Source of the DNA: an uncultured Lachnospiraceae bacterium
Lineage (GTDB): Bacteria > Bacillota > Clostridia > Lachnospirales > Lachnospiraceae
Length of the DNA stretch: 28,083 bases
Assembly (NCBI GenBank): GCA_910579085.1
Contig: CAJTRU010000047.1
Coordinates: forward strand, 1 to 28,083
Reading direction: 5' to 3'
Made by a program: the position numbers and the translations under genes. Shown here in pieces: positions 1 to 9,100 of the stretch (the stretch's first letter is position 1; every line of letters starts with the position of its first letter). The notes under the pieces are model-generated. The model was not told the DNA's origin. It searched no databases and worked only from the letters and a program-made list of their open reading frames with translations.

Positions 1-52
1 GTTTTATAAAATATTTATTTTATGCGGTTATCCTGGGGAACAAGATAAGTTT

Positions 53-412
53 CTATTCAAAATTATCTTCATTCCATTTTTTACTGTTTCTTTTTATAAA
101 GATTTCCAAAAACTGGCGTATAAGGTCTATATCTTCTTCACTGCAAAGACGCAATCCTTCAACAATATCTTTTGTCACATTATTTGCATGTATATTGCCA
201 AGTAAAAAATAGTCAGGTGTAACTTTTAATTCATTGCAAATTGAAATTAACGTATCTAAACTTGGTTTTTCCCTTCCGTTTTCTATTGATGACATATGGT
301 TATTAGATATGCCAAGTCTTTCAGCTAGTTCATTTTGTTTCATACGGAATTCTTTTCTTCTGGTTTTTATGCGTCTGCCCATTTCATTGTAATACTGGCT
401 TTCCTGCTCCAT
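53..412 (-). CDS. XRE/Cro-family helix-turn-helix transcriptional regulator
   Basis: A 119-residue cytoplasmic DNA-binding protein. Residues about 13-69 form a typical HTH_3 domain: a basic first helix (RIKTRRKEFRMKQNELAERL), then the turn and recognition helix around GISNNHMSSIENGREKPS, then LDTLISICNELKVTPDYFL. The remaining 45 residues are a short helical tail that could mediate dimerisation; no sensor or peptidase domain is visible. Length and layout fit small Cro/SinR-like repressors of Firmicutes. It reads leftward, and its upstream side faces a roughly 316-bp AT-rich spacer that contains a decayed copy of the promoter module found before the sheath operon. Whether it controls the neighbouring genes cannot be told from sequence; it may equally belong to the region to the left of the window. 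The family call is secure and the targets are unknown. Confidence 0.92.
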   Translation of the reverse strand: MEQESQYYNEMGRRIKTRRKEFRMKQNELAERLGISNNHMSSIENGREKPSLDTLISICNELKVTPDYFLLGNIHANNVTKDIVEGLRLCSEEDIDLIRQFLEIFIKRNSKKWNEDNFE

Positions 413-728
413 AATAAATCCCTGTGCCTTTCTCTGTATTAGTTGGTATAGTTATATAATTTGTACTAGCATACCAGTAAACTAGGAGTTTTAGAAGAAT
501 GTATTCCAGAATATTTCTTTATAATATTGTATTTTATATAAATAATACATTTTTATTCTGTAGTATATATAAAAAGTAATACAAACAGGCTTCTATTAAC
601 CAATTAATATATAAAAGTGCAATTATATTTTTCATATGTATAAAAATATAAATATTTGTATTAATATTATTATACTTGAAAGTATTTTGTATGCTGCTAT
701 TTTTATAATAAATAATATAATTGCAGAT
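413..728. other. AT-rich intergenic spacer
   Basis: About 316 bases between two minus-strand genes. I see no credible gene in it. Short readings are low-complexity A/T with many stops. It does hold a block (553-667) that matches, without gaps and at the same internal spacing, the region upstream of the sheath-like gene (9632-9746); this is listed separately. The promoter of the XRE gene must also lie here, probably just right of 412, but I could not pick a convincing -35/-10 pair. Confidence 0.6.
597..667 (+). promoter_or_regulatory. Decayed third copy of the promoter module
   Basis: This 71-bp stretch aligns without gaps to the modules at 9676-9746 and 9519-9589. It keeps TAACCAATT at the left end, TTCATATGTA and AAAAAT in the middle, and a -10-like TAATAT at the right end. 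It has lost the central TTTGGGCA block, and the TGn in front of the -10 is now TAT. Similarity to the sheath copy extends left to a shared TTATTCTGTA, 44 bases upstream in both. It points rightward, but no plus-strand gene follows, so it is either a relic or a weak antisense promoter across the minus-strand gene at 729-1205. Confidence 0.5.
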
Positions 729-1205
729 TTATGTATCTGTAGAAAGACGGTTAAATCCAAGCCCGCAGAACCCTCTGCGCAATATGCTTTCTGCAATGGA
801 CATATGTACAATAACAAAAGGTGTTCCCTTTGGATTTGGAATATAGAAAATACCAGAAGATTTCCTGGCAAATGCTTCTTCATTTATGGTAACAGAGCAT
901 GGTATGCCATTAGAGGCAAAAACTACATTATCTGGAGTACATGCAAGAGGAGGAAGAAACCAGAATGTTTTTTGTTCCTGCTTTTTTGGTTCTATAAATG
1001 TGCAGGGACGCCAGTCTTCTTCAATAAGGTATTGTTCTAATAAAAGCTTTACCCGGTCACTAAAAAGAGCTTCTTCTGCCAGATAATCAAATTTTTCTAA
1101 AGATGAAATATTTTCCATAATCCTTACAGATGGTTCTTCCTGGTTATGTTCCTTTTCTTTAGGAATAGAAATTGTACCTATTTGCTTTAATAAAAAGTAA
1201 TCCAT
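729..1205 (-). CDS. Hypothetical protein, possibly immunity-like
   Basis: A 158-residue soluble protein with no signal peptide or membrane helix. A centre of the form LFSDRVKLLLEQYLIEEDW, followed by a proline-rich FIEPKKQEQ...FWFLPPL stretch, vaguely recalls DUF1629/Imm11-type proteins, in which a similar 'S-x-R-hydrophobic' helix precedes a short beta-strand. I would not assign the family on this alone. It starts at an ATG preceded by GAGG with good spacing and lies 34 bases downstream of the pentapeptide-repeat gene on the same strand, so the two are probably co-transcribed. The C-terminal third contains GTPFVIVHMSIAESILRRGF, which is likely a strand plus helix. Function unknown. A protective or effector-associated role next to an injection-system locus is inference only. 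Confidence 0.6.
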   Translation of the reverse strand: MDYFLLKQIGTISIPKEKEHNQEEPSVRIMENISSLEKFDYLAEEALFSDRVKLLLEQYLIEEDWRPCTFIEPKKQEQKTFWFLPPLACTPDNVVFASNGIPCSVTINEEAFARKSSGIFYIPNPKGTPFVIVHMSIAESILRRGFCGLGFNRLSTDT

Positions 1206-1239
1206 GTTTTACCTCATTTCTTTATTTTGTATATGTAGA

Positions 1240-2325
1240 TTAACTGACAATATTTATAACTTTCATTTGTTCTGGTGAAAGTTCAAAGTGTGTAAGCTGG
1301 CTTTGCTGGAAAAGTGCCCCATCCATAACAGCCCCAGTAAAATCTGCATCCTGTATGTATGTTCTCTGGAAATCAGCTTCTTTAAGGCAGGCATTACGGA
1401 AACTTACACGCTGGTATCCTGTAATAATCCATTTATTATGGTTTGGAACACCAGCATGTGCTTCGGCAGCAGTAAATTTAGCACCTGAAAGGTCTGCTCC
1501 AGTAAAATCTGCTTCATGTATAAGACAGTAACGCAGGTCAGCCTCTTTCATATTTGCATTACAGAAACGTGTGCCAAAAAGCATTGAATCCTGGAAATCT
1601 GTACTAGTAAGTTTTGCGTTGCGTAAGTCAGAATAACGCAGGTCAATTTCTGAAAGGTCTGCCCCAGTAAAATCCAGGCCAGAAAAGTCTTCAAAAGCAT
1701 ATTCAAATTCACGGCGTAGTGAAAACCATGCAAGTGAATCTTCTGAAGTGCGCTTTTTGTTTTCTTTATATATTGCTTCTGTATAGCCCATGTATTCGCC
1801 AATGTTTATTTCAAATTTATCTGTGCGTTGTATTGACAAGAATGGTTCTTTGCTAATGCATGGCAGTATTGAATAGCGGAAAATTGATATAATATAACAG
1901 TAAAACGGCCTTATACATGAAAACAGGAAAGACTGTATCTCCTGTGAACTGGCTTCGCCTGCAAACCTTTTGCGGTACGCCATAAGTTCTGATGAAAGTT
2001 CATGGTATTTAGTAAATAAAGCAGAAAAATCAAATTCATTTACAATCTGCTGTTTATCTCCAAAGTACCAGTTGTTGTCATAAATACGCACTTCGGCAGT
2101 TTCTTTTTTTTGCAGCATATTTGTATACAGGAGGGTATATTCCAGGTAAGATATTTCCCCAAGCCTGCCTGCTTTTTGCATCTTTGTAATGTTTTCACAA
2201 GTTTCCTGGAAGTGTTTCTGGAAAAAAGGAACAAATTCAGGAAAATGTTTCTGGTATATATCTTCCATTTCAAATAGTTTTTGGTTTTTTAACTGTATAG
2301 CATATTCTTCAAATATTTTATTCAT
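1240..2325 (-). CDS. Pentapeptide-repeat protein with helical N-terminal domain
   Basis: About 361 residues. The first 200 or so are helix-rich and unrecognised, with many Phe/Tyr/Glu. The C-terminal part is a right-handed pentapeptide-repeat beta-helix of the A(D/N)LxX type: FSGLDFTGADLSEIDLRYSD, then LRNAKLTSTDFQDSMLFGTR, CNANMKEADLRYC, HEADFTGADLSGAKF, CLKEADFQRTYIQDADFTGA. An insertion of about 25 residues (AEAHAGVPNHNKWIITGYQR) interrupts the helix. I place the start at the second ATG (2325), because AAGGA stands seven bases before it while the ATG at 2340 has no ribosome binding site. Pentapeptide domains usually serve as rigid protein-interaction surfaces or DNA mimics; the role here is unknown. 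It shares the strand with the small gene downstream and follows the lipoprotein cluster, from which it is separated by one copy of the intergenic repeat. Confidence 0.85.
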   Translation of the reverse strand: MNKIFEEYAIQLKNQKLFEMEDIYQKHFPEFVPFFQKHFQETCENITKMQKAGRLGEISYLEYTLLYTNMLQKKETAEVRIYDNNWYFGDKQQIVNEFDFSALFTKYHELSSELMAYRKRFAGEASSQEIQSFLFSCIRPFYCYIISIFRYSILPCISKEPFLSIQRTDKFEINIGEYMGYTEAIYKENKKRTSEDSLAWFSLRREFEYAFEDFSGLDFTGADLSEIDLRYSDLRNAKLTSTDFQDSMLFGTRFCNANMKEADLRYCLIHEADFTGADLSGAKFTAAEAHAGVPNHNKWIITGYQRVSFRNACLKEADFQRTYIQDADFTGAVMDGALFQQSQLTHFELSPEQMKVINIVS

Positions 2326-2370
2326 ACAAAATCCTTCCATTTGTTACAGGTTGTCCTATGGTATCTGTTA

Positions 2371-2425
2371 CATGATTTTTAAGTGATGGTTTTAGTCTGT
2401 CTTATATTAGAAGTCCAGGGTTGTG
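2371..2425. repeat. Intergenic repeat unit, copy 1
   Basis: Begins CATGATTTTTAAG and ends with a TTATATTAGAAG-like segment next to the stop codon of the lipoprotein gene. The same segment recurs at 4665-4718 and 6098-6153, always just outside the 3' end of a lipoprotein paralogue. It is the seam of the tandem duplication that produced the three genes. Confidence 0.7.
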
Positions 2426-4612
2426 TCAGTATGCAATGTATGACAGGTATTTATCGTCCTCGTTTTTTATGTAAAAAAGCATGTCACCAGACAGACCTGC
2501 AATGGAGTATAAGCCTGGTATATTTTCTATTTTAGTGGTGGTGGATGTCTTTATGTCATATATCAATACATTATCGTAATAGAAACCATACTTCTGGCCG
2601 ATGCTGCTGTTGCAATACTGTATGGCAATTTTACCTGGGGTACAGTATGCTTCTGTGCCTGAAAGACCAGACTCCCATATTTTTTTATCTTTTTTCCCTT
2701 TGCTGTACATATATATGGCGGTTTTTTCCCAGAACCCAAATTCCAAGTAGTAGAGTTTTCCGTCTGATTCTGTAACTGCATAATGTTCTGCATCTGCAAT
2801 AAGGGTATGCCTGCCTGTATGTATATTATGTATATCTACCTTGTAGAGAGTATCGTAAATATGTTCTGTATAATACAACGCATTGCCACATAAACATCCG
2901 GCAAAGATGCTATAATACTCTGATGTTTCTGTAGCTTTTTTTGTTTTCAGGTCAAGCCTGCATATGGACCATGTGCAAGACGGCAGGTACAGGCTGCCTT
3001 TATGGAAACGCATTGCATATACATCAGCTATTCCAGTCAGTTTTTTTAGTTTTTTACGTGATATTATTTTATGGAAATCCTCCCCTTCAAAGCCGCAGGA
3101 GTATATGCTGCCGGCATATGAAATGAACAGCCTGCTGTCTGACAGGCAGAAATGTATGCCTGTTGTACTGTGTTTATTTTTGGCAGGGTCAAACCTGCAT
3201 ATAAGCTTTACTGTTTTGTCTTTTTTATTTATTCTTATAATCCTGCAGCCGTCTTCAGGGTAGAAAATATAGTTTCCATTCTGTAAAACAGGACCGTTCC
3301 CCAGGTCTGGCACGTTGCCTTTATCGTAATCATTTGTAATTTTTGCGCTGTCCCAGTCATATTTGTCTGACAGTTTTTCTTCCTGGCTTTCCTGCGGTGT
3401 ATATTCTGTGCTGCCTGGCTGTGTAATATTTTCCTTGGTGATTCTAAAGGTTTTATCCTTGGCAGGCTGGGGGTATGACAGGTACGAAATATATTCTTCT
3501 TCATAATGGTATGTAGTGGAATAAAACAGCATATCACCAGCAAAGTATCTCAAATAAGTAATGTTCCTTATGTTTTCTATTTTACTGAAAGCAGAAGTCC
3601 TGGTATCATATATGGCAACACTTTTTCTGCCATCATTTGTAATGTAAGTGACAGCAATTTTTCCTGAATCAGAGTCTATGGTGTCTGCTAATTTAAAATT
3701 TTTAAATTTTTTTTCAAAGCTGAATATTTTTTTATCCTTTTCCCCTTTACAGTACATATAAATATTAAGGTTATGCACATAATAAAGTTTCCCGTCTGTT
3801 TCTGTAAGGGCATCACATTTCTTTTTTGTAATGGGGGAATTTTTGCCTGTACGTATATTTATTTTATAGAGCGAATAGTCCCCGTATCTTGTATAATATA
3901 ATGTGCTGCCACAGAAACATGCCCTGAAGAACCTTTTTGATATTTTTGTGGTTTTTTTTGTTTTTAAGTCTAATTTCCATATAAAATCTCCAATAGACAG
4001 GTATAGGCTGCCCTGGTGGAATTTTAATGTGTCAGTATTTCCGTAGTACCATGCACCAGGTTCTATGGCAGTAACCTGTTTTTTTAGTTTTTTACGTGAT
4101 ATTATTTTATGCAGGTTTTTGCCATCAAAGCCACAGGAATAAACATTGCCATTATATTCAATAAACAGCCTGACATCTGAAAGACAGTAATGTATGGATA
4201 TACTTTCTTTTTTTATAGGGCTGGACCTGTATATAATTTTTTTAGACCCGTCTGCTTTATCTATACGGGCAATTTTACACCCATCTTCAGGATAGAAGAC
4301 ATAATTCTGGTTTTGTAAAACCTGTCCTTCCCCAAAATTCAGGGAATAGCGGCAATCCATAATCCTTGCATTTTCCCAGTCATATATCTCTGACAGTTTT
4401 TTTTCTTTGGTTTGTACAGGTTCTTGCTTTTCTGGTGTTGTTATAGCAGGCTGTGCTGTTTCTTCATTAACTGCAATGTTTTCTGGTTCTTTTGTGGCAG
4501 GTTTCTGGCATCCTGTAAACAGAAGGGCAAGCAGGCAGAAAGCAGTAATTTTTTTATGCAGGATTTCCTTATGTTTTCTGTTAAAAGATAGTTTATTGCC
4601 AGTAAATGCTAT
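2426..4612 (-). CDS. Two-propeller lipoprotein paralogue with an ATA in place of its start codon
   Basis: About 728 residues if read from the homologous start position. Order: a short leader (AFTGNKLSFNRKHKEIL), a lipoprotein signal (KKITAFCLLALLFTGC, lipobox Cys about residue 35), a Pro/Glu-rich linker, then two repeats of about 320 residues opening with KLSEIYDWENARI and KLSDKYDWDSAKI. The repeated blades (YCLSD.RLFI, HKIISRKKLKK, LDLKTKK.TKIS, ETDGKLYYV) resemble DUF5050-type beta-propellers. The protein should be exported and lipid-anchored on the outer face of the membrane. The paralogues start MAF behind an AAGG-type site. Here the same position after GGGAGGTGTATATA reads ATA, so the normal start codon is lost. 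Upstream TTG (4651) and GTG codons are in frame but badly placed. It may use AUA, be weakly translated, or be a silent gene. Ligand unknown. Confidence 0.75.
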   Translation of the reverse strand: MAFTGNKLSFNRKHKEILHKKITAFCLLALLFTGCQKPATKEPENIAVNEETAQPAITTPEKQEPVQTKEKKLSEIYDWENARIMDCRYSLNFGEGQVLQNQNYVFYPEDGCKIARIDKADGSKKIIYRSSPIKKESISIHYCLSDVRLFIEYNGNVYSCGFDGKNLHKIISRKKLKKQVTAIEPGAWYYGNTDTLKFHQGSLYLSIGDFIWKLDLKTKKTTKISKRFFRACFCGSTLYYTRYGDYSLYKINIRTGKNSPITKKKCDALTETDGKLYYVHNLNIYMYCKGEKDKKIFSFEKKFKNFKLADTIDSDSGKIAVTYITNDGRKSVAIYDTRTSAFSKIENIRNITYLRYFAGDMLFYSTTYHYEEEYISYLSYPQPAKDKTFRITKENITQPGSTEYTPQESQEEKLSDKYDWDSAKITNDYDKGNVPDLGNGPVLQNGNYIFYPEDGCRIIRINKKDKTVKLICRFDPAKNKHSTTGIHFCLSDSRLFISYAGSIYSCGFEGEDFHKIISRKKLKKLTGIADVYAMRFHKGSLYLPSCTWSICRLDLKTKKATETSEYYSIFAGCLCGNALYYTEHIYDTLYKVDIHNIHTGRHTLIADAEHYAVTESDGKLYYLEFGFWEKTAIYMYSKGKKDKKIWESGLSGTEAYCTPGKIAIQYCNSSIGQKYGFYYDNVLIYDIKTSTTTKIENIPGLYSIAGLSGDMLFYIKNEDDKYLSYIAY

Positions 4613-4664
4613 TATATACACCTCCCTGGTATTTAATTTTATTAAGTGCAAGCCTTTTAAAGAG

Positions 4665-4718
4665 CATGGTTTTTAAGCGGTACTTTGTTTTGGCTTATAT
4701 TAGAAGCCAAGGCTTGTG
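4665..4718. repeat. Intergenic repeat unit, copy 2
   Basis: Matches 2371-2425 and 6098-6153. Together with the sequence to its left (from about 4625, GGTATTTAATTTTATTAAGTG) it also matches 6060-6110, so the duplication unit includes the upstream leader region of the gene as well as its 3' end. Confidence 0.7.
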
Positions 4719-4788
4719 TCAGTACGCCATGCATGAGAGGTATTTATCGTCCTGGGTTTTTATGTAAAACAGCATGTCACCAGACAGA
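4719..4788 (-). pseudogene. Out-of-frame remnant of a lipoprotein second propeller
   Basis: Read on the minus strand this encodes SLSGDMLFYIKTQDDKYLSC followed by MAY and a stop. That is the same C-terminal end as the paralogues at 2426 (LSGDMLFYIKNEDDKYLSYI) and 6154 (LSGDMLFYKKPGDKYLSYLA). It is joined directly to the 3' end of the gene at 4789-6045 but in a different frame. It is what remains of a second propeller after an internal deletion of roughly 300 codons. Confidence 0.85.
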
Positions 4789-6045
4789 CTATTCTGTGCT
4801 GCCTGGCTGTGTAATATTTTCCCTGGTGGTTTTAAAGGTTTTATCCCTGGCAGGCTGGGGGTATGACAGGGACGAAATATATTCTTCCCCATCATGGTAT
4901 GCAGTGGAATAAAACAGCATATCACCAGCAAAATATCTCAAATAAGTAATGTCCTTTATGTTTTCTATTTTACTGAAAGAAGAAGTCCTGGTGTCATATA
5001 TGGCAACACTTCCTTCGCCATCATCTGTAATGTAAGTGATAGCAATTTTCCCTGAATCAGACATTATGTCGAATATTGCTGCAATATTTAATTTTTTTTC
5101 AAAGCTAAATATTTTTTTATCTTTTTTCCCTTTACGGTACATATAAATATTAAGGTTATGCACATAATAAAGTTCCCCGTCTGTTTTTGTATGGGCATCA
5201 CATTCCTTTTTTGTAACGAGGGAATTTTTGCCTGTATGTATATTTATTTTATAAAGTGAACCCCTGGTGCTTATATAATATAATGTGCTGCCACAGAAAC
5301 ATGCCCTGAAGAACTCTTTTGATATTTTTGTGGTTTTTTTTGTTTTTAAGTCTAATTTCCATATAAAACCGCCAATGGACAGGTACAGGCTGCCCTGGTG
5401 GAATTTTAATGTGTCAGCATTTTCGTAGTACCATGCACCAGGTTCTATGGCGATAACCTGTTTTTTTAGTTTTTTACGTGATATTATTTTATACAGGTTT
5501 TTGCCATCAAAGCCACAGGAATAAACGTTGCTGTCATATTCAATAAACAGCCTGTCATCTGAAAGACAGTAATGTATGGATATATTTTCTTTTTTTTCGG
5601 GGCTTAACCTGCATATAGTCTTTTTAGACCCGTCTGCCTTGCTTATACGGGCAATTTTACATCCGTCTTCAGGATAGAAGACATAATCCTGGTTTTGTAA
5701 GACCTGTCCTTCGCCAAAATCCAGGTTATAGGAATAATCTATAATCCTTGCCTTTTCCCAGTCATATATCTCTGACAGTTTTTTTTCTTTGGCTTGTACA
5801 GGTTCTTGCTTTTCTGGTACTGTTATGGCAGGCTGTGATGTTTCTTCATTAACAGCAATGCTTTCTGGTTCTTTCGTGGCAGGCTTCTGGCATCCTGCCA
5901 GCAGAAGGGCAAGCAGGCAGGATGTGGTGATTTTTTTAAATGCTTTTTTGGCAGTAAGAGGCACAGTTTCGTTTAAAACAGATACTATATGCAGGATTTC
6001 CTTATGTTTTCTGTTAAAAAATAGTTTATTTACAATAAATGCCAT
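4789..6045 (-). CDS. Single-propeller lipoprotein, 3'-truncated paralogue
   Basis: About 418 residues from ATG 6045, chosen because AAAGG lies eight bases upstream and the residue string MAF...NKL matches its paralogue. Order: leader MAFIVNKLFFNRKHKEIL, a short VLNETVPLTAKKAFK spacer, lipoprotein signal KKITTSCLLALLLAGC (Cys about 52), a Pro/Glu linker, and one complete propeller-like domain nearly identical to the first domain of its neighbours. It ends at ITQPGSTE-stop, exactly where the paralogues continue into a second domain. The stop was created by a deletion whose junction lies at about 4786-4790. Probably still exported and lipidated. The single intact domain may be functional. The family is only described by similarity to DUF5050-like repeats, and binding partners are unknown. 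Confidence 0.8.
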   Translation of the reverse strand: MAFIVNKLFFNRKHKEILHIVSVLNETVPLTAKKAFKKITTSCLLALLLAGCQKPATKEPESIAVNEETSQPAITVPEKQEPVQAKEKKLSEIYDWEKARIIDYSYNLDFGEGQVLQNQDYVFYPEDGCKIARISKADGSKKTICRLSPEKKENISIHYCLSDDRLFIEYDSNVYSCGFDGKNLYKIISRKKLKKQVIAIEPGAWYYENADTLKFHQGSLYLSIGGFIWKLDLKTKKTTKISKEFFRACFCGSTLYYISTRGSLYKINIHTGKNSLVTKKECDAHTKTDGELYYVHNLNIYMYRKGKKDKKIFSFEKKLNIAAIFDIMSDSGKIAITYITDDGEGSVAIYDTRTSSFSKIENIKDITYLRYFAGDMLFYSTAYHDGEEYISSLSYPQPARDKTFKTTRENITQPGSTE

Positions 6046-6097
6046 TATATACACCTTTCTGGTATTTAATTTTATTAAGTGTAAACCTTTTAAAGAG

Positions 6098-6153
6098 CAT
6101 GGTTTTTAAGTAGTGGTTTTGGTTTGTTTTATATTTAGAGGTCCAGGATTGTA
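6098..6153. repeat. Intergenic repeat unit, copy 3
   Basis: Third copy of the seam sequence (CATGGTTTTTAAG ... TTATATTTAGAGGTCCAGG). It lies between the stop codon of the largest lipoprotein paralogue and the promoter-proximal region of the next one. No strong terminator hairpin is visible in it, so the three genes could be read as one transcript from the promoter at 9519-9590. Confidence 0.7.
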
Positions 6154-9100
6154 TCAGTATGCCAGGTATGAGAGGTATTTATCACCCGGTTTTTTGTAAA
6201 ACAGCATATCACCAGACAGGCACACCAAGGCATCGAAGTCTGGTATGTTTTCTATTTTAGTGATGGTGGATGTCTTTATGTCATATATAAGTACATTATT
6301 GTCACGGGAATCGTACTTCTGGCTGCTGTAATACCGCATAGCAATTTTGCCTGGGGCACAGCAAGCTTCTGATACTGCAATGTCAGACTCCCATATTTTT
6401 TTATCCTTTTTCCCTTTGCGGTACATATATATGGCGGCTTTTTCCCATGTGAAATATTCCAGGTAATATGGTTTCCCGCCTGTTTCTGTAACTGTGTAAC
6501 TGCCTGTGTCTTTAATGAGGATACGCCTGCCTGTGCGTGTATCTGCCCTGTAGAGGGAAGAGTCATAATCTTCTGCATAATACAGCGTATTGCCGCATAA
6601 ACAGCCGGCAGATGTGTGATAGTAATCTGATATTCTTGTGATTTTCTTTGTTTCCAGGTCCAGCCTGTATATGGACGATAATTCAGATGACAGGTACAGG
6701 CTGCCTTTATGGAAATGCATTGCATATATATCAGGCCAGACAGGTAAACTGGTATGTTTTTGTAGTTTTTTACGTGATATTATTTTATGCAGGTCTTCCC
6801 CTTCAAAGCCGCAGGAATATATTCTGCTGGCATATGAAATGAACAGCCTGCTGTCTGACAGACAGAAGCGTATGCCTGTTAAACCGTATTTATTTTTGTC
6901 AGGGTCAAACCTGCATACAACCTTTACAGTTTTGTCTTTTTTATTTATTCTTATAATCTTGCAGCCATTTTCAGGGTAGAAAATATAGTTTTCATTCTGT
7001 AAAACAGGACCGTCCCCAAAATCTGGTCCGCTTATTGCATAGTAATCATTTGTAATTTTTGCGCTGTCCCAGTCATATTTGTCTGACAGTTTCTCTTCCT
7101 GGCTTTCCTGCAGTGTATATTCTGTGCTGCCTGGCTGTGTAATGTTTTTTTTGGTGGTTTTAAAGGTTTTATCCCTGGCAGGCTGGGGGTATGACATGGA
7201 TGAAAGATATCCTCCGTAATTCCAGCCTCTAGGGGAATAAAACAGCATATCACCAGTAAAGTATAGCGGACCATCGCAGTCCAGCATGTTTTCTATTTTA
7301 CTGAAAGCAGAAGTCCTGGTGTCATATATGGCAACACTTCTCAGCTCTAAGATTACACCTTCATGATATCTTTTGTTTTTAATATAATTGACAGCAATTT
7401 TTCCTGAATCAGACACTATGCTAAATATTGTTGCAATATTTAATTTTTTTTCAAAGCTGAATATTTTTTTATCCTTTTTTCCTTTACGGTACATATAAAT
7501 ATTAAGGTTATGCACATAATAAAGTTTCCCGTCTGTTTCCGTAAGTGCATCACATTTCTTTTTTGTAATGAGGGAATTTTTGCCTGTACGTATATTTATT
7601 TTATAAAGTGAATTGTCTATACTTGTATAATATAATGTTCTGCCACAGAAACATGCATCATGAATCTTTTCTGACATTTTTGTGAGTTTTTTTGTTTTTA
7701 AGTTTAATTTCCATATAGAGAAATAAATAGACAGATACAGGCTGCCCTGGTGGAATTTTAGTGCTTTATAATTTCCGTACCTCCATGCATCAGGTTCTAT
7801 GGCAGTAACCTGTTTTTTTAGTTTTTTACGTGATATTATTTTATGCAGGTTTTTGCCATCAAGGTCACAGGAATAAATATTACCGTTATATTCAATAAAC
7901 AGTCCATCATCTGAAAGACAGTAACATATAGATACATCTTTTTTTACAGGGCTGGATTTGTATATAATTTTTTTAGAACTGTCTGCCTTACTTATACAGG
8001 CAATTTTACAACCGTCTTCAGGATAGAAGACATAATCCTGGTTTTGTAAGACCTGTCCTTCCCCAAAATTCATGGGATAGGAAGAATGCATAATCCTTGC
8101 CTTTTCCCAGTCATATATTTCTGACAGTTTTTTTTCTTTTGCCTGTACAGGTTCTTGCTTTTCTGGTACTGTTATTGCAGGCTGTACTATTTCTTCATTA
8201 ACTGCAACGCTTTCTGGTTCTTTCGTGGCAGGTTTCTGGCAGCCTGTAAACAGAAGGGCAAGCAGGCAGAAAGAAGTGATTTTTTTAAGTGTTTTTTTGA
8301 CAATTGGTTTTTTCAGTTGTTTTTTTTCTGGGTTTAAACAGTTTCCAGTGATTTCAGCTTTGTTAGTGTTTTTAATGCTGTTATTGTAACATTTTAGTAT
8401 TTTTTCTCCCTGCTTTACAATGTCTTGCCTGAATTTTTTTGCATTTTTATCATAATTTTTCTTATGATTTTTCTCATCATTTTTATGATAATGCTTATAA
8501 TCCCAGCCGCCTCTATGTACGTCAGAAACAGGGGCTGATTTTTGGAATACTATTATTTTATATTCGACACCGTTTTCTTCTACGCTGGTATCGCCAATAT
8601 TGTATTTCCCATCAACATTATATTTAGTTAATGACTCCCTATCTGTAGTGTCTATTGGGGATATATCCAGGCCTTTTAATATCCATGCGGCATAAATTGA
8701 CACTTCACCAAGTGTATTCGTTATTTCCTTTTCATCTACTGTGATTTTAGTTGGTCCTGTTTCTGCAACGACACAGAATAAATAATCATCTTTTTCACTT
8801 ATCTTTTTATTTTTCTTTTTCCTTACAATTACCCCTAGCGAATATTTGAATTTTTTTATCTTTTCTATCATTTCATCATCATGCTCCTCAGCTCCTGGTA
8901 AAACTATATAAGGTATTTCATCAGCACTTATATAATCACCAAAATAGGCTGTTGTATTATCTTCGCCATGGTTCTTGTCATCATAAAGATTATTAGCTTT
9001 CATTAATTTTGTTTTTATGCCATCTGTGCATACACGCAGCATTGATACTGTTTTCGCCCATTTATCTCCTAAGCCATCATCTTCTTCTTGTTTTTTGCTT

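Noticed and set aside
636..1040. Plus-strand reading of 134 codons behind the decayed promoter module
   Set aside because: It starts with an A/T low-complexity run (MYKNINICINIIIL), has no ribosome binding site, and its right half is the antisense of the better-supported minus-strand gene at 729-1205.
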